Assembly (NCBI GenBank): GCA_944326915.1
Contig: CALVFT010000005.1
Location: 58,250 to 122,249 of the forward strand
DNA length: 64,000 bases
Source: Candidatus Gastranaerophilales bacterium
GTDB taxonomy: Bacteria > Cyanobacteriota > Vampirovibrionia > Gastranaerophilales > Gastranaerophilaceae
Direction of reading: 5' to 3'
Shown here: in pieces, positions 1 through 9,562 of the stretch
Layout: each line of letters opens with the position of its first letter
Numbering within the stretch: the stretch's first letter is position 1
The notes under the pieces: generated by a model
Told to the model about the DNA's origin: nothing
Database searches by the model: none
Seen by the model: only the letters and a program-made list of their open reading frames with translations
Translations under genes and position numbers: made by a program

Positions 1-659
1 ACCTGAGGTTTCCAAGAAGAATTTAAAGCCTCATTAATTAACAGGTCTTCTTTTGCCTTTGCTTTTTGTTCAGCACTTAGAGCTGGATTAGCATCTACTT
101 CTGAAAGCTGAGCTTCTTTTACTTCCATAAACTTAGTTTTCACTGTATCAAATCTTTTTTCGACACTTTCCTTAATCGGTTTACCATCTCCATCTACTAA
201 TGGATCCTTAGTAGATTCCATAGCAAACTGAAAACCACCCTCTTTTAATTTAGAGTTTCTATTCCCAAATACGGTGCCACTAGTTGTTACAACTGTTTCT
301 TGTTCTGGAAAATATTTGGAATCTCCAAAATATTGTAAAATAACTTTCTTCTTCATGGCTTCATCTTCACCAGCCATGTAATATAATTCTTGGTATTCAG
401 GAGGTAATTTCTTTATTTCATCTTTATCTGCTACAACTTTCTTTGCAAGTTGCTCTGATTGAGTAGCAGCAGCAGCTCCATCTTCTACACTAACAGATGT
501 TGGTGTTTCTTTTGCTTGGATATTATTGCTTTGAACAAAATTAATAAATATTTTTTCTCGATCATCTTTTGATCTTGCTGCAGATAATTCTTTTTGTAAC
601 TCTGCTTTTTGTTGAGCAGTAAGTTGATATTGGTCTGCACTTAAACGCACTTCACTCAT
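1..659 (-). CDS. Hypothetical helical protein, C-terminus cut by window edge
   Basis: An open minus-strand frame begins with ATG at 659 and runs off the left edge; 219 residues are visible. An AAAGG Shine-Dalgarno sits about 7 nt upstream of the ATG. The protein starts MSEVRLSADQYQLTAQQ, has no signal peptide or membrane segment, and is rich in Lys, Glu, Ala and Gln with long predicted helices. A short Val/Thr/Gly-rich stretch lies near residues 115-135. I recognise no family. It is divergent from the adhesin at 1038. Low-complexity helical proteins of this kind recur near the export genes elsewhere in the window, so an export-related role is possible but unproven. That the frame is real is fairly sure; the function is unknown. 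Confidence 0.75.
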   Translation of the reverse strand, partial: MSEVRLSADQYQLTAQQKAELQKELSAARSKDDREKIFINFVQSNNIQAKETPTSVSVEDGAAAATQSEQLAKKVVADKDEIKKLPPEYQELYYMAGEDEAMKKKVILQYFGDSKYFPEQETVVTTSGTVFGNRNSKLKEGGFQFAMESTKDPLVDGDGKPIKESVEKRFDTVKTKFMEVKEAQLSEVDANPALSAEQKAKAKEDLLINEALNSSWKPQ

Positions 660-1037
660 AGTTCAATCCTTTCTTATGGGAATAAAATCACTATATTTTA
701 TAGCAATAATAAAACCATAATTTCTTTATACTTCTCTATGTACATATAAAAACATTTTTAAACGGAAAATTTCACGATATCTTTAATAAAAATTATTACA
801 AATCTGAAAACACAGACTATTACGATGTTTTAAGGAATAAATTTGATTTTACATTTCTTCACATTTTACATATTTTATATATATTCTATAAATATAAACA
901 ACATACAAAATCGTTTTATTAATTTTTGTAAATATTTATTAGAAATTAGTCAAGTTTATCCTCAAAAAGCCGTTTATATACATGTATATTTATGAATTGT
1001 AATTCAAACCGGTATTTACCATTGCGAGGTGTAAAGT
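660..1037. other. AT-rich divergent intergenic region
   Basis: No gene is seen in these 378 bases, which separate the divergent gene ending at 659 from the adhesin. The sequence is extremely AT-rich. Near the adhesin start are a 14-bp perfect palindrome, ATATACATGTATAT (976-989), and a second dyad, GAATT-GT-AATTC (994-1005). A GAGGTG ribosome-binding site precedes the ATG at 1038. The dyads are candidate operators, but AT-rich DNA throws up such palindromes by chance. Confidence 0.4.
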
Positions 1038-4000
1038 ATGAAAATAAAGCGAATAAATAGAAAAAAGATAACAGCATTTTTATTAAGCTTTCTATTTTTA
1101 ATGCATCAGTCATTAGCTTTCCAAGTATTGGCATCTACCATTACTAATGGGGATGGTAGTGCTATAAAACCAAACCCTGATACAGGGAACTTTGACGTAA
1201 GACCTGATGCTTGGAATGGCAATACTGGATTTAAACATTTTGATAAAATTGATTTGAGTCAAGGTGATGTACTCAATTTTATCTTTCAATGGATGCAACA
1301 AAACCAAGAATTAGCTGGGACTGGTTCATCTCACGAATATACATATGGAAATATTGATACATTCGTTAACCTTGTAAATAACGGGGTTAACATTCAAGGT
1401 ATTATTAACACTTTGAACGGAGATTTCGGATTCACTCCTGGGAACTTAGTATTTATATCTCCTCAAGGCATGGTTGTAGGTGCAAGCGGTGTACTCAACG
1501 TTGGCTCTCTTTCAGCAATCACACCAACTCAAGAATCTTTTGATGCTTTAAAAGGGAAGTTAAATCTTCCTACTAGTCCTAACTATGCCGTAGAAAAAGT
1601 TGATATTGACGGAAACAAAACATATAGTGACTACTTAATCAATGCAGTACAAACTGACGGAAAATTAACAGACCTAGCAACATTAAAAGCTGGTTCTGGA
1701 ACTATTCAAATTGATGGAAAAGTCCTTGCTAGAGGAAATGTAACTCTAAATGGAGGAAATGTTAGTGTTGGAAAAAACGGAAAAATTCTTGCAGGAGTAG
1801 AAAGTCCTGCTAAAAATCCAGACGGCACAGATCCTAACGTTTTTGTAAACGGACCAACTGGTACTGCACAACAAAAAGCTGATTCATTATTTAATGCTCT
1901 TGTAAATGCCGATAATATGGACACAGGTAACAGCTTTGCAAGTTCTAACGGAAATATTGTAATCACTTCAAATACAGGTACATCTGTAGCTGAAGGTGGT
2001 ATGATTAGAAATTATGCACAAAAAGGTAATATTACAATTACAAATAACGGTGCAAACGGTATTAATATAAATGGAGAAGTATCAAATCCTAACGGGAATT
2101 TGACTATAACAAACAAAGATGGTTCACTAAATATCGGCTCCACAGGAAAAGTCTTAAATAAAGGGACTATGAGTATTACTAACGAGGGAAATGGTGACGG
2201 CATTTTAATTGCCGGAAACGTTAGTAATAAAGGGACTCTAAATATATCAAATTTGACAGGTCAAGACGGATTAACAATCTCTGGAACAGTTGAAAATGAT
2301 GTTAAAGACTCTAGCGATAAAGGTATTGCAACAATAACCAACAAAGTAAATAGTCTAAATATTACTTCTGATGGAAAAATTATTTCTAAAGGTTCAGAAT
2401 TAAATATTAACAATAGCGGAACAAACGGAACAAATATTCAAGGTTTAATTGAACAATACAACAAAGGTATTATTACAATTAATAACGAAAATTCTGATGT
2501 TACTATAGGAGATAATACTGACAATAACAACTATATAAGCTCAAATGGTACAGTTAATATTAATGTTACAGATGGAAACTTATTAAACTATGGAGTTGAC
2601 AAAACGTTAGTAAAAACAACTGAAAATGCTGATTTAGTTGTTAATGTTATTAATGGTTCAATTGGAGAAGACCCTGCAGCAACTGGAGGTAGTATTGGAC
2701 CTGACGCAAGAGATTTAACAAAATCTTTCAATGTTTCTATTGATGGAAAAATCACTGCTAAAAGTTCAGGCAACAACTCTCTTGCAAACATCGCAAGCTT
2801 AGATAAAGATATGCACGTTAACCAAATCTCAGCTGATGGTCAAGTGTACTTACTTGCAGACGATTCTGCAAACAAAGGCTCTACAGCTTATGATATTTTA
2901 AACTACTCAGATGATGAAACACAACCAAATGTTAAAGGAGCTGGAATATCAATTATTGCAAGTGGTAATGTTGGTTCTGAAGATAATGCTTTAACATTTA
3001 TCCAAACAGATGGAGCATTTAACGATTCATCTTGGAATTCTGATAAATTCAACTACAATCCAAATGCAGGCCATAAAGTTGATGTATTGGCAATAAAAGA
3101 CGTTAATATAAAAGGTCTAGATAATGCTGATGGAACAAAAAATGACACAAATGTTGGAGCAATAATTTCTAGAACAGGTTCTGTTAATGCAGAATTTTCT
3201 GGAGATACATACATAAATGAAGTTACTGCAGCTAATAGAATTGATTTAACTACCCGTGGACAAAAAATGTACATAGAAAACCTCGGTCAAGTTCCAACAT
3301 ATGAAACTAGCGGAGATTACTACGGAAAATATGATAAATCAATGACTCCAAAAAGAGTTAAAGTTACCGCTCTGGATTTAGGAACAAAAGAAAATCCAAA
3401 TACACAAGCAGATTCTACTATTATTATCAAAAGAGGACAAATTGCCGGTGACGGTAAATTAAGACCTGATGGAGGAAAAGATCAAGATTTAACTCTTGTT
3501 GCAGATAATAGTTATGCTGGTGGCTACTACTTCAATATGGGTAAAGATAGAATGCCAGGTCATTCTCAAGTAACTAAAGATTCTAATACAGAAACAATTA
3601 AGAATGTAAATGGAGAAAAACCAATATCTATAAGAAGTAAAGCTGTAAGACCTGATGATGTAACAGCAATAGGCCGTGATGAGTCTGAACGTAATTACTA
3701 TTACGGAAAAGATCAAGGCGATGAAAATGATAATGGTACAGGAAGCTCACAAGGTGATGATCCATACTATGATGGTAAAGATAATGAATCAGGAGAAGAT
3801 GATGATAACTTAGTTGTACCTGCTGAAGATGATGAAAATCCTGCAGATACAGATAGCGATGGAGATGCTGATGCTGACGCCGATGCCGATGCTGACGCCG
3901 ATGCCGATGCCGATGCTGATGCCGATGCCGATGCTGATGCTGATGCCGATGCTGACGCCGATGCTGACGCTGATGCTGACGCCGATGCCGATGCTGATGC

Positions 4001-4709
4001 TGATGCTGATGCCGATGCTGACGCTGATGCCGATGCCGATGCTGACGCCGATGCCGATGCTGACGCCGATGCTGACGCCGATGCCGATGCTGACGCCGAT
4101 GCCGATGCTGACGCTGATGCTGACGCTGATGCTGACGCCGATGCCGATGCTGATGCTGATGCCGATGCTGATGCTGACGCTGATGCCGATGCCGATGCTG
4201 ACGCCGATGTCGATGCAGATGCTGACGCCGATGCCGATGCTGACGCCGATGCTGATGCTGATAATGATACTGATTCAGATGATGACATTACTTCTGATGA
4301 TACATATAAACAAACATGGCATCAAAGAGTTCTTGATGAAAATATTGAATCTATAGACAAACGTCAATATATGAGATTCGATGTAGATGAAGTTGAATAT
4401 CCAGTGGTAATGGAGTCAACCCCTCAAGTAAAATCAATTATTAACATATCTAGAGGTGGCGTACAAATAACTACTGACGGTAACCTCAAAGTTGGAGACA
4501 TAGTTCCAGTACATTTGAAATATGGAGACTTAGAATTTGATGCACAAGTAAAAATCGTAAGTACGAATAAACATATTGCCGGAGGTGAATTTATCGACTT
4601 GGATCAAGCTACAGCTAACAAGCTATTATATATGAACTTAATGATGGAAGATTATGTCCAAGCTAAACAAGGTAATATATCCTCTCAAGGAATAATAAAC
4701 TTTGAATAA
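1038..4709 (+). CDS. Filamentous-haemagglutinin-type adhesin with Asp-Ala tract and C-terminal PilZ domain
   Basis: 1223 residues. Residues 1-33 form a signal peptide (KIKRINRKK, hydrophobic core, cleavage near VLAS). Residues 60-165 look like a two-partner-secretion (haemagglutination activity) domain: the [17 protein letters not shown] stretch followed by [10 protein letters not shown] matches the NPxG-region pattern of that family. Residues about 220-830 are Gly/Asn/Thr-rich imperfect repeats ([16 protein letters not shown]) as in beta-helical adhesins. An acidic linker leads to an almost pure Asp-Ala tract (943-1075). The C-terminus is a PilZ domain with both c-di-GMP-binding motifs: RxxxR at 1109-1113 and NxSxxG at 1136-1141. 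The gene is monocistronic, with SD GAGGTG and a terminator at 4746. No TpsB partner is in the window. A PilZ domain on an exported protein is odd, because the known ligand is cytosolic. Domain calls are confident; the mechanism is not. Confidence 0.88.
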   Translation: MKIKRINRKKITAFLLSFLFLMHQSLAFQVLASTITNGDGSAIKPNPDTGNFDVRPDAWNGNTGFKHFDKIDLSQGDVLNFIFQWMQQNQELAGTGSSHEYTYGNIDTFVNLVNNGVNIQGIINTLNGDFGFTPGNLVFISPQGMVVGASGVLNVGSLSAITPTQESFDALKGKLNLPTSPNYAVEKVDIDGNKTYSDYLINAVQTDGKLTDLATLKAGSGTIQIDGKVLARGNVTLNGGNVSVGKNGKILAGVESPAKNPDGTDPNVFVNGPTGTAQQKADSLFNALVNADNMDTGNSFASSNGNIVITSNTGTSVAEGGMIRNYAQKGNITITNNGANGININGEVSNPNGNLTITNKDGSLNIGSTGKVLNKGTMSITNEGNGDGILIAGNVSNKGTLNISNLTGQDGLTISGTVENDVKDSSDKGIATITNKVNSLNITSDGKIISKGSELNINNSGTNGTNIQGLIEQYNKGIITINNENSDVTIGDNTDNNNYISSNGTVNINVTDGNLLNYGVDKTLVKTTENADLVVNVINGSIGEDPAATGGSIGPDARDLTKSFNVSIDGKITAKSSGNNSLANIASLDKDMHVNQISADGQVYLLADDSANKGSTAYDILNYSDDETQPNVKGAGISIIASGNVGSEDNALTFIQTDGAFNDSSWNSDKFNYNPNAGHKVDVLAIKDVNIKGLDNADGTKNDTNVGAIISRTGSVNAEFSGDTYINEVTAANRIDLTTRGQKMYIENLGQVPTYETSGDYYGKYDKSMTPKRVKVTALDLGTKENPNTQADSTIIIKRGQIAGDGKLRPDGGKDQDLTLVADNSYAGGYYFNMGKDRMPGHSQVTKDSNTETIKNVNGEKPISIRSKAVRPDDVTAIGRDESERNYYYGKDQGDENDNGTGSSQGDDPYYDGKDNESGEDDDNLVVPAEDDENPADTDSDGDADADADADADADADADADADADADADADADADADADADADADADADADADADADADADADADADADADADADADADADADADADADADADADADADADADADADADADADADADVDADADADADADADADADNDTDSDDDITSDDTYKQTWHQRVLDENIESIDKRQYMRFDVDEVEYPVVMESTPQVKSIINISRGGVQITTDGNLKVGDIVPVHLKYGDLEFDAQVKIVSTNKHIAGGEFIDLDQATANKLLYMNLMMEDYVQAKQGNISSQGIINFE
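3864..4262 (+). repeat. GAY-GCN (Asp-Ala) hexanucleotide-type repeat tract
   Basis: About 66 tandem copies of a 6-nt unit, GAT/GAC followed by GCT/GCC, encode Asp-Ala with a single Val interruption near 4209. The tract is much richer in G+C than its surroundings and uses GCC, which is uncommon in neighbouring genes. Because the unit is six bases long, slippage changes length without breaking frame. All six frames are open through it, which creates long spurious frames of Met-Pro-Met-Leu or Ser-Ala type. Confidence 0.95.
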
Positions 4710-4745
4710 AAGATATAAATAGTTTAAATAAAATTAACGAATACC

Positions 4746-4776
4746 AAAAGAACCAATTATATTAATTGGTTCTTTT
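4746..4776 (+). terminator. Rho-independent terminator after adhesin
   Basis: Perfect 14-bp stem AAAAGAACCAATTA / TAATTGGTTCTTTT with a 3-nt loop, ending in a T run, 37 nt after the adhesin stop. Confidence 0.85.
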
Positions 4777-4844
4777 GATGTTTTAAATATTTTATTTATT
4801 TGAAATTTGCATGACTTTTATTTCCCATATATAATTATTTGGTT

Positions 4845-5126
4845 ATGGAAAACACTACAGAATATACAGTTGAAAAAAATAATATCCTATATAGCATAGA
4901 TAAGTCATTAAAAAAAATTAGAAACACAAAAAATTACAAATACCCATATGCAATAGTGATTAGCACACAAAACTCTGAAAATTTTAAGTTAGAAAATCTT
5001 ACGTATCTAAAAAGAAATGGATTTCAAAGTATACCGATTGTTAAACACCCAAACATAAAAGCAAACCTCATAAAATTTGCTTTTAATGAGGAGTCTTTAA
5101 TCAAGCTGATAACAAGCAGTCACTAA
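4845..5126 (+). CDS. Small hypothetical protein
   Basis: 93 residues from ATG 4845; a TTG at 4839 in the same frame is an alternative start. No clear ribosome-binding site is visible for either. The protein is Lys/Asn-rich with a hydrophobic strand (YAIVIS) near residue 35 and no signal peptide or Cys. It is followed after 28 bp by the convergent protease-like gene. It may be a small alpha/beta protein. I do not recognise the family, and the weak start signals leave some doubt that it is expressed. Confidence 0.55.
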   Translation: MENTTEYTVEKNNILYSIDKSLKKIRNTKNYKYPYAIVISTQNSENFKLENLTYLKRNGFQSIPIVKHPNIKANLIKFAFNEESLIKLITSSH

Positions 5127-5153
5127 ATAATGACATTTTACATTATATAGTAA

Positions 5154-6536
5154 CTAGGCAGCATTTCGTTTCATTTCTTTATAAGCTCTTAAGCCTTCTT
5201 TCCAGTTTTCTTCAAACTTAACATCATTTTCTACAATATGTTTTGGGAATGTTGCATGGTGTATTTTAGGCAATAAATAATCTTCAGAATACTCAACTGC
5301 TCCAAAATAATCATCATCTGAATCATTGCATACAAAATAAGTCTTTCCATCTTTTCCTTGATGAGTACCAACTAGAGTAATTTCATGACCACCTACAATA
5401 TTATTATTTTCATCTGCAAATGTATAGCCAATAATTACATTTTCTCCAGAGTTTAATGTATCAACTAACTGACGTTTAAATGTAGACATGTCGTATTCAT
5501 AACCAATTAACTTACCACTGTCATCAATCTTTTGGTTTGTCAAAGTAATTTTATTCTTGTCTTCTACGACAGATTCTGTAAAAGTCTTTTCGAACTCAAC
5601 CAAACCGGTATCTTGAGTGCTAAACTTTCCTTTACGTTTATCACTCAAAGAATCATATGTTTGTTGAGAACCAACATTCATAAACGTTGATTGCATCAAG
5701 ACATCTACAGCAGAACGCTCTTTTCCATCTTGATATTTTGTTTGTATTTGAGCTCTTAATAGGGCATTTTTATCTGGTGCAAATTTCAATACAGCACTAT
5801 CATACCCTTTTTTCTCATAAGGAATTTCGAATGAATTTAGAAGCCAAAATGCATCTAGTGTATTATCAGCTAAATTAGATAAGCTTATTTCCTTTTCAAC
5901 AGCAACAGCTGGAGAACTTAGCCCCTCTACAAATCTTGTAAATTCTGCAGGAGATTTTTGAGCCATACTAAACTCAATACTTGCGGCAGGACAAGACCCA
6001 GAATTTTTAACATCTATGAGCTCTTTTGCCTCTTGAGAAGATTTTATCTCATTATTACTATTCAATTCCTGTAAAACAGCTTTTCCTTGATATTCCTGTG
6101 GAATATCCCCAAATGTTTGAGTTGACTTAAATGGGTTATCTAAAATCTCTATAGTTGATTTCAATATATTTTTACAGTCAAGCCCTTCTGCTCTTGGCGT
6201 TGTTAATATCTTATTTAAATTATCCAACACACTTGTATGATTGTTAGAATCAGAATTCAACAATACTCCCTTTTTCAAAAGAGATTCTAATTCTTTTCGA
6301 GATTTTTTATCTAGATTATTTAATATATTTTTATATATTTTCTCCTCTTGCGAATTCAATCTGGTTCTTAACTGTTTTTGCCCTCCGACATAAGTAGGTG
6401 CTACTGTGAAATCCCTATTAAAACCGAAATTAACATTTCTAGATGGATTGGTCACAGAGACATTATCTGTACATTTTGGTTGTACAGTATTAGCATAAAC
6501 ATTAGAAATACTATTAAAATTTACACTATTTATCAT
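5154..6536 (-). CDS. Putative papain-like cysteine protease or transglutaminase-fold protein
   Basis: 460 residues, no signal peptide. Three blocks suggest a Cys-His-Asn/Asp catalytic set: GSCPAAS with Cys182, GGHEITLVG with His384, and CNDSDDD with Asn404/Asp405. The GHEI...G-x6-Y-x-V-x-(N/D)-D order is typical of papain-fold and C39-like enzymes. The first 45 residues are polar, contain an NVNFGF segment and are probably unstructured. Residues 60-170 are helical. The gene is monocistronic, downstream of a terminator at 6563-6590. The absence of a Sec signal would suit a cytosolic enzyme or an effector exported by an N-terminal type III-like signal. Family assignment rests on motif order only. 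Confidence 0.6.
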   Translation of the reverse strand: MINSVNFNSISNVYANTVQPKCTDNVSVTNPSRNVNFGFNRDFTVAPTYVGGQKQLRTRLNSQEEKIYKNILNNLDKKSRKELESLLKKGVLLNSDSNNHTSVLDNLNKILTTPRAEGLDCKNILKSTIEILDNPFKSTQTFGDIPQEYQGKAVLQELNSNNEIKSSQEAKELIDVKNSGSCPAASIEFSMAQKSPAEFTRFVEGLSSPAVAVEKEISLSNLADNTLDAFWLLNSFEIPYEKKGYDSAVLKFAPDKNALLRAQIQTKYQDGKERSAVDVLMQSTFMNVGSQQTYDSLSDKRKGKFSTQDTGLVEFEKTFTESVVEDKNKITLTNQKIDDSGKLIGYEYDMSTFKRQLVDTLNSGENVIIGYTFADENNNIVGGHEITLVGTHQGKDGKTYFVCNDSDDDYFGAVEYSEDYLLPKIHHATFPKHIVENDVKFEENWKEGLRAYKEMKRNAA

Positions 6537-6562
6537 AAACTTACTACCATATATATAAACTC

Positions 6563-6590
6563 AAAAAGTAGCAAAAAAATGCTACTTTTT
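6563..6590 (-). terminator. Terminator downstream of yqeG
   Basis: Stem AAAAAGTAGC / GCTACTTTTT around an A-rich 8-nt loop. It lies 33 nt beyond the yqeG stop on the minus strand and just before the start of the protease-like gene. Confidence 0.7.
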
Positions 6591-6622
6591 TAAAAAATAT
6601 TACAAGTTTTTATGCCCAATAA

Positions 6623-7102
6623 TTATTTTCTAATACAACATCTTTCTAGGGCTCTTGCTAGACGCACAATTGGTTTTTCAATATCTGCAGTAATAGAGTC
6701 AACTAAAATCGTCTTACAACCTAATCTTTTACCACACAAAACATCTGTCAATGGTCTATCTCCTACAAAAGCTGTCTCTTCAGGCTTTAGCTTATATTCT
6801 TTCAGAAACATAGAAGCGACTTTACAATCAGGTTTTCTTGCTTCAAACACTATAGGGAAATCCGATACTGCTCGAACCTTTTCCATATACATCGGATTAT
6901 GATTATTTGAAACCACTCCAACAAAGAAATCTGATTTAACTTTCTCTAGCCAATCCAAAGTTTCTTGAGTATAATAGCCGGTTTTAGAGCCCATTAAAGT
7001 ACTATCTAAATCAAAAAGCAGAGATTTTATACCTAAAGATTTTAAAAGGCTTAAATCAATATCATAAATACTTTTTAAATTAAAATCAGGTTTTAAGAAC
7101 AC
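6623..7102 (-). CDS. yqeG: YqeG-family HAD IIIA-type phosphatase
   Basis: 159 residues. HAD motif I is FDLDSTL (Asp31, Asp33), motif II is in VVSNN, a Lys sits in EARKPD, and motif III is VGDRPLTDVLCGKRLG, the signature of the YqeG group (related to phosphatidylglycerophosphatase-type HADs). No membrane segment. The start is GTG at 7102, directly abutting the TAA of the U32 gene (TAAGTG), so translation is probably coupled. The product should be a cytosolic Mg-dependent phosphatase. Its substrate is not known from sequence; a PGP phosphatase role is only an analogy with distant GEP4-like relatives. Confidence 0.88.
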   Translation of the reverse strand: MFLKPDFNLKSIYDIDLSLLKSLGIKSLLFDLDSTLMGSKTGYYTQETLDWLEKVKSDFFVGVVSNNHNPMYMEKVRAVSDFPIVFEARKPDCKVASMFLKEYKLKPEETAFVGDRPLTDVLCGKRLGCKTILVDSITADIEKPIVRLARALERCCIRK

Positions 7103-8344
7103 TTATCTATCCTCACCTTTAATACCTACAGTACGAGCAATTGCATATTTATAATTTTTTGGACTTTGAGAAAATTTAATAAATACTTCATCATTCGTAT
7201 TTCCAAGCTCTAAATTTTCTCCTTTATCATCTTTAATTTCTTCAACTATAGCTTTGAATTGTTCTTCTGGAGTAATAATTTCAACTTCGTCATTTAGCAA
7301 TACTTTATTCTTAATTTTTACAAAATTAAAATTACCATCTTTTAAGTCTCTAAATTCACACAAAAAATCTGCACCAGCTAAACCCTTTGAGATATCGTAG
7401 CTATAGCTTTCGCCATTATTATCTCCAAGCGCAAAACCTGTTGTATAACCTCTATTCCCAACTTTTTTAAGTTCTTGGAAATATTTATCCAAATCAGCAT
7501 TTGGATTTGATAAAACTTCATCAATAGCTGCTCTGTAAGTTTTTGCGACAGCAGATACATAGTACAAACTCTTAGTTCTTCCTTCAACCTTTAATGAGTC
7601 AACGCCTGCATTTATCAATTGAGGCAAATATTTTACAAGACATAAATCCTTCGGACTCAAAATATGAGACCCTCTGTTGTCCTGATGAATTTCATAATAT
7701 TGTCCAGGACGAGTTTCTTCTACTAGTTTATAGCTCCACCTACATGGTTGAGAACAGTTCCCATGGTTAGCTTTTCTTTCTCCATTTGAAAAATAATCAC
7801 TCAAAAGACATCGTCCAGAAAAAGATACGCACTGCGCCCCATGGATAAATGACTCCAATTCAATATCTGGAACTTGCTTTCTAATTTCTGCAATATCAGC
7901 TATAGGCAACTCTCTTGCAAGAATTACACGAGTTGCGCCTAAATCTCTCCAAAATTTTACACTTTCATAGTTTAGAGTATTAGTCTGTGTACTTATATGT
8001 ACAGGAATTTCTGGCATATATTTTCTTACTAGATTAAACACTCCAAAATCACTTAATATAACCGCATCTGGCTTTGCAGCTTTAAAACGATCTATACAAG
8101 CCTCTAAATCCTCAATATCTTTGTTAAAAGCAAAAATATTTAAAGTAACATAAGCCTTTGCACCTAAAGAATGAGCTAAATCTACAGCTTGTTTCAAATT
8201 ATCAAGAGTAATCAGCTCTCCTTTACGCATAGCTCTAAGGCTAAAATCTACCACACCTAAATACACGGCATTAGCACCGTATCGTATTGCATATTCTAAT
8301 TTTTCCAAATTGCCCGCAGGCATCAAAAGTTCTACATCTCGCAT
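7103..8344 (-). CDS. U32 family protein, TrhP-like (tRNA hydroxylation type)
   Basis: 413 residues, the usual length of TrhP/YegQ-type U32 proteins. Residues 1-165 form a TIM-barrel-like part (ELLMPAGNLEKLEYAI, GANAVYLG). The family signature follows: FIHGAQC-x-SFSGRC, NHGNCSQPCR, and SLKVEGR. Cys172, Cys179, Cys197 and Cys201 have the spacing of the Fe-S ligands of this group. Characterised TrhP members hydroxylate tRNA uridine-34 using prephenate; here that is inferred from family. It heads a two-gene operon with yqeG. It is not a true protease by current understanding of the family. Confidence 0.88.
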   Translation of the reverse strand: MRDVELLMPAGNLEKLEYAIRYGANAVYLGVVDFSLRAMRKGELITLDNLKQAVDLAHSLGAKAYVTLNIFAFNKDIEDLEACIDRFKAAKPDAVILSDFGVFNLVRKYMPEIPVHISTQTNTLNYESVKFWRDLGATRVILARELPIADIAEIRKQVPDIELESFIHGAQCVSFSGRCLLSDYFSNGERKANHGNCSQPCRWSYKLVEETRPGQYYEIHQDNRGSHILSPKDLCLVKYLPQLINAGVDSLKVEGRTKSLYYVSAVAKTYRAAIDEVLSNPNADLDKYFQELKKVGNRGYTTGFALGDNNGESYSYDISKGLAGADFLCEFRDLKDGNFNFVKIKNKVLLNDEVEIITPEEQFKAIVEEIKDDKGENLELGNTNDEVFIKFSQSPKNYKYAIARTVGIKGEDR

Positions 8345-8483
8345 AACTGTATATTACCCGAAAGATTATAAATAATCAACCGATTAGGTGATGACGATTT
8401 TTGATAATCATAGACAATAGAAATATAGAAAATTAAATTCTTTTTATTTAATACAATTTTGAGGTTAATGGAGAGAAAAGATT

Positions 8484-8618
8484 ATGCAAACAATTGAAAA
8501 TGCAGCAACTACAATTAAAGAAATTTGGGAATACCAACATCCGGTTATGCATACTTGGTTTGTACTAAGCTCACTATCACTATGTTTTATGTTTGCAATG
8601 CTTTATTTTGTTATTTAG
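8484..8618 (+). CDS. Small single-span membrane protein
   Basis: 44 residues from ATG 8484, preceded by a GGAGAG ribosome-binding site at 8-13 nt. Residues 1-20 are amphipathic (MQTIENAATTIKEIWEY) and residues 24-44 form one transmembrane helix (HTWFVLSSLSLCFMFAMLYF). It ends 17 nt before the ABC permease, so the two are probably co-transcribed. Such a peptide could stabilise or regulate the permease, but that is speculation. Strong SD, clean hydrophobic segment and operon position support a real gene. Confidence 0.6.
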   Translation: MQTIENAATTIKEIWEYQHPVMHTWFVLSSLSLCFMFAMLYFVI

Positions 8619-8635
8619 GTGATATAATTTAGTAT

Positions 8636-9460
8636 ATGAAGAAATTTCGTATACTACTTGGTTATATAACTCTAATCTTGATTGCAACAAGCATGTTATA
8701 TCCGTTTTTTGCAATGCTTAACCTGTCTTTTGTTGATAACAACAATATTTTTCTTGAATCAGGTAAAATTATTCACACAAATCTAACAATTCAAAACTAT
8801 AAAAATGTATTTAATGATATTCCGCTTTGCAGATATTTTTTTAACAGCCTTGTAGTCGCAACTATTACTACTATCGGACAAGTTTTGTTTGCATCACTTG
8901 CAGGATATGCATTTGCAAGACTTAATTTTAAATTTAGAAACGGACTTTTTCTGATAATATTAATCACGATGCTTATTCCTCCACAAGTAAATATAATTCC
9001 ATTATTCTTTATAATGAGAGAATTACACCTGATCGACACATATCAAGCTCTAATACTTCCTGCTTTATTTGGAGGCTTTGGAATATTTTTAATGAGACAA
9101 TACTTCTTAGGGCTACCTAAAGATCTTGAAGAAAGCGCAAAAATAGATGGTTGTAATCTATTCCAAACTTTTTTCAAAATAGCACTACCTCTTGCACTAC
9201 CAACAATTGCAACTCTTGCTATATTTACATTTGTAACTAATTGGAACAGCTTTATGTGGCCTTTAATAGTTACAAATTCTGAAAGCATGAGAACACTTCC
9301 TGTGGGACTTGCAATATTTAAAGGCAGCTTTAGAGAAATTACTTTATGGGGTGATTTACTTGCATGCTCTGTAATTTGTACTCTCCCTGTAATTGGAGTC
9401 TTCCTAATAGGCAAAAAATATTTTATTTCTGATATCCTTCAAGGAGGAGTTAAAGAATAA
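8636..9460 (+). CDS. Carbohydrate ABC transporter permease (MalG/UgpE type)
   Basis: 274 residues with about six transmembrane helices. The binding-protein-dependent permease EAA loop is intact (EESAKIDGCNLFQTFFKIALP near residues 163-183). Length and the N-terminal LLGYITLILIATSMLYPFFAMLNLSF match MalG/UgpE-type inner-membrane subunits that import sugars or glycerol-3-phosphate. No second permease or binding protein is nearby. A UgpC/MalK-type ATPase at 34389 is the only candidate partner in the window. Such subunits usually work as MalF-MalG heterodimers, so the missing partner must lie elsewhere. Terminator at 9503-9533. Confidence 0.9.
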   Translation: MKKFRILLGYITLILIATSMLYPFFAMLNLSFVDNNNIFLESGKIIHTNLTIQNYKNVFNDIPLCRYFFNSLVVATITTIGQVLFASLAGYAFARLNFKFRNGLFLIILITMLIPPQVNIIPLFFIMRELHLIDTYQALILPALFGGFGIFLMRQYFLGLPKDLEESAKIDGCNLFQTFFKIALPLALPTIATLAIFTFVTNWNSFMWPLIVTNSESMRTLPVGLAIFKGSFREITLWGDLLACSVICTLPVIGVFLIGKKYFISDILQGGVKE

Positions 9461-9502
9461 GTTTTAGTTAGATACTTTTAATTACTTTAAAAACAAACCC
9501 AA

Positions 9503-9533
9503 AAAAGAACGAGAAATAAATTCTCGTTCTTTT
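9503..9533. terminator. Bidirectional terminator
   Basis: 13-bp stem AAAAGAACGAGAA / TTCTCGTTCTTTT, 5-nt loop. It lies between the convergent permease (+) and pseudopilin (-) genes and has T runs in both directions. Confidence 0.88.
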
Positions 9534-9562
9534 CTATATCTATTAACGATTACGATAACTTC

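Noticed and set aside
3864..4262. CRISPR-like array
   Set aside because: The repeats are contiguous 6-nt units without spacers.
3767..4288. Long Ser-Ala frame on the minus strand across the Asp-Ala tract
   Set aside because: It is the reverse complement of a stop-free repeat. No SD and no life outside the tract.
3814..4356. Met-Pro-Met-Leu-rich frame on the plus strand
   Set aside because: Frame-shifted reading of the same repeat inside the adhesin gene.
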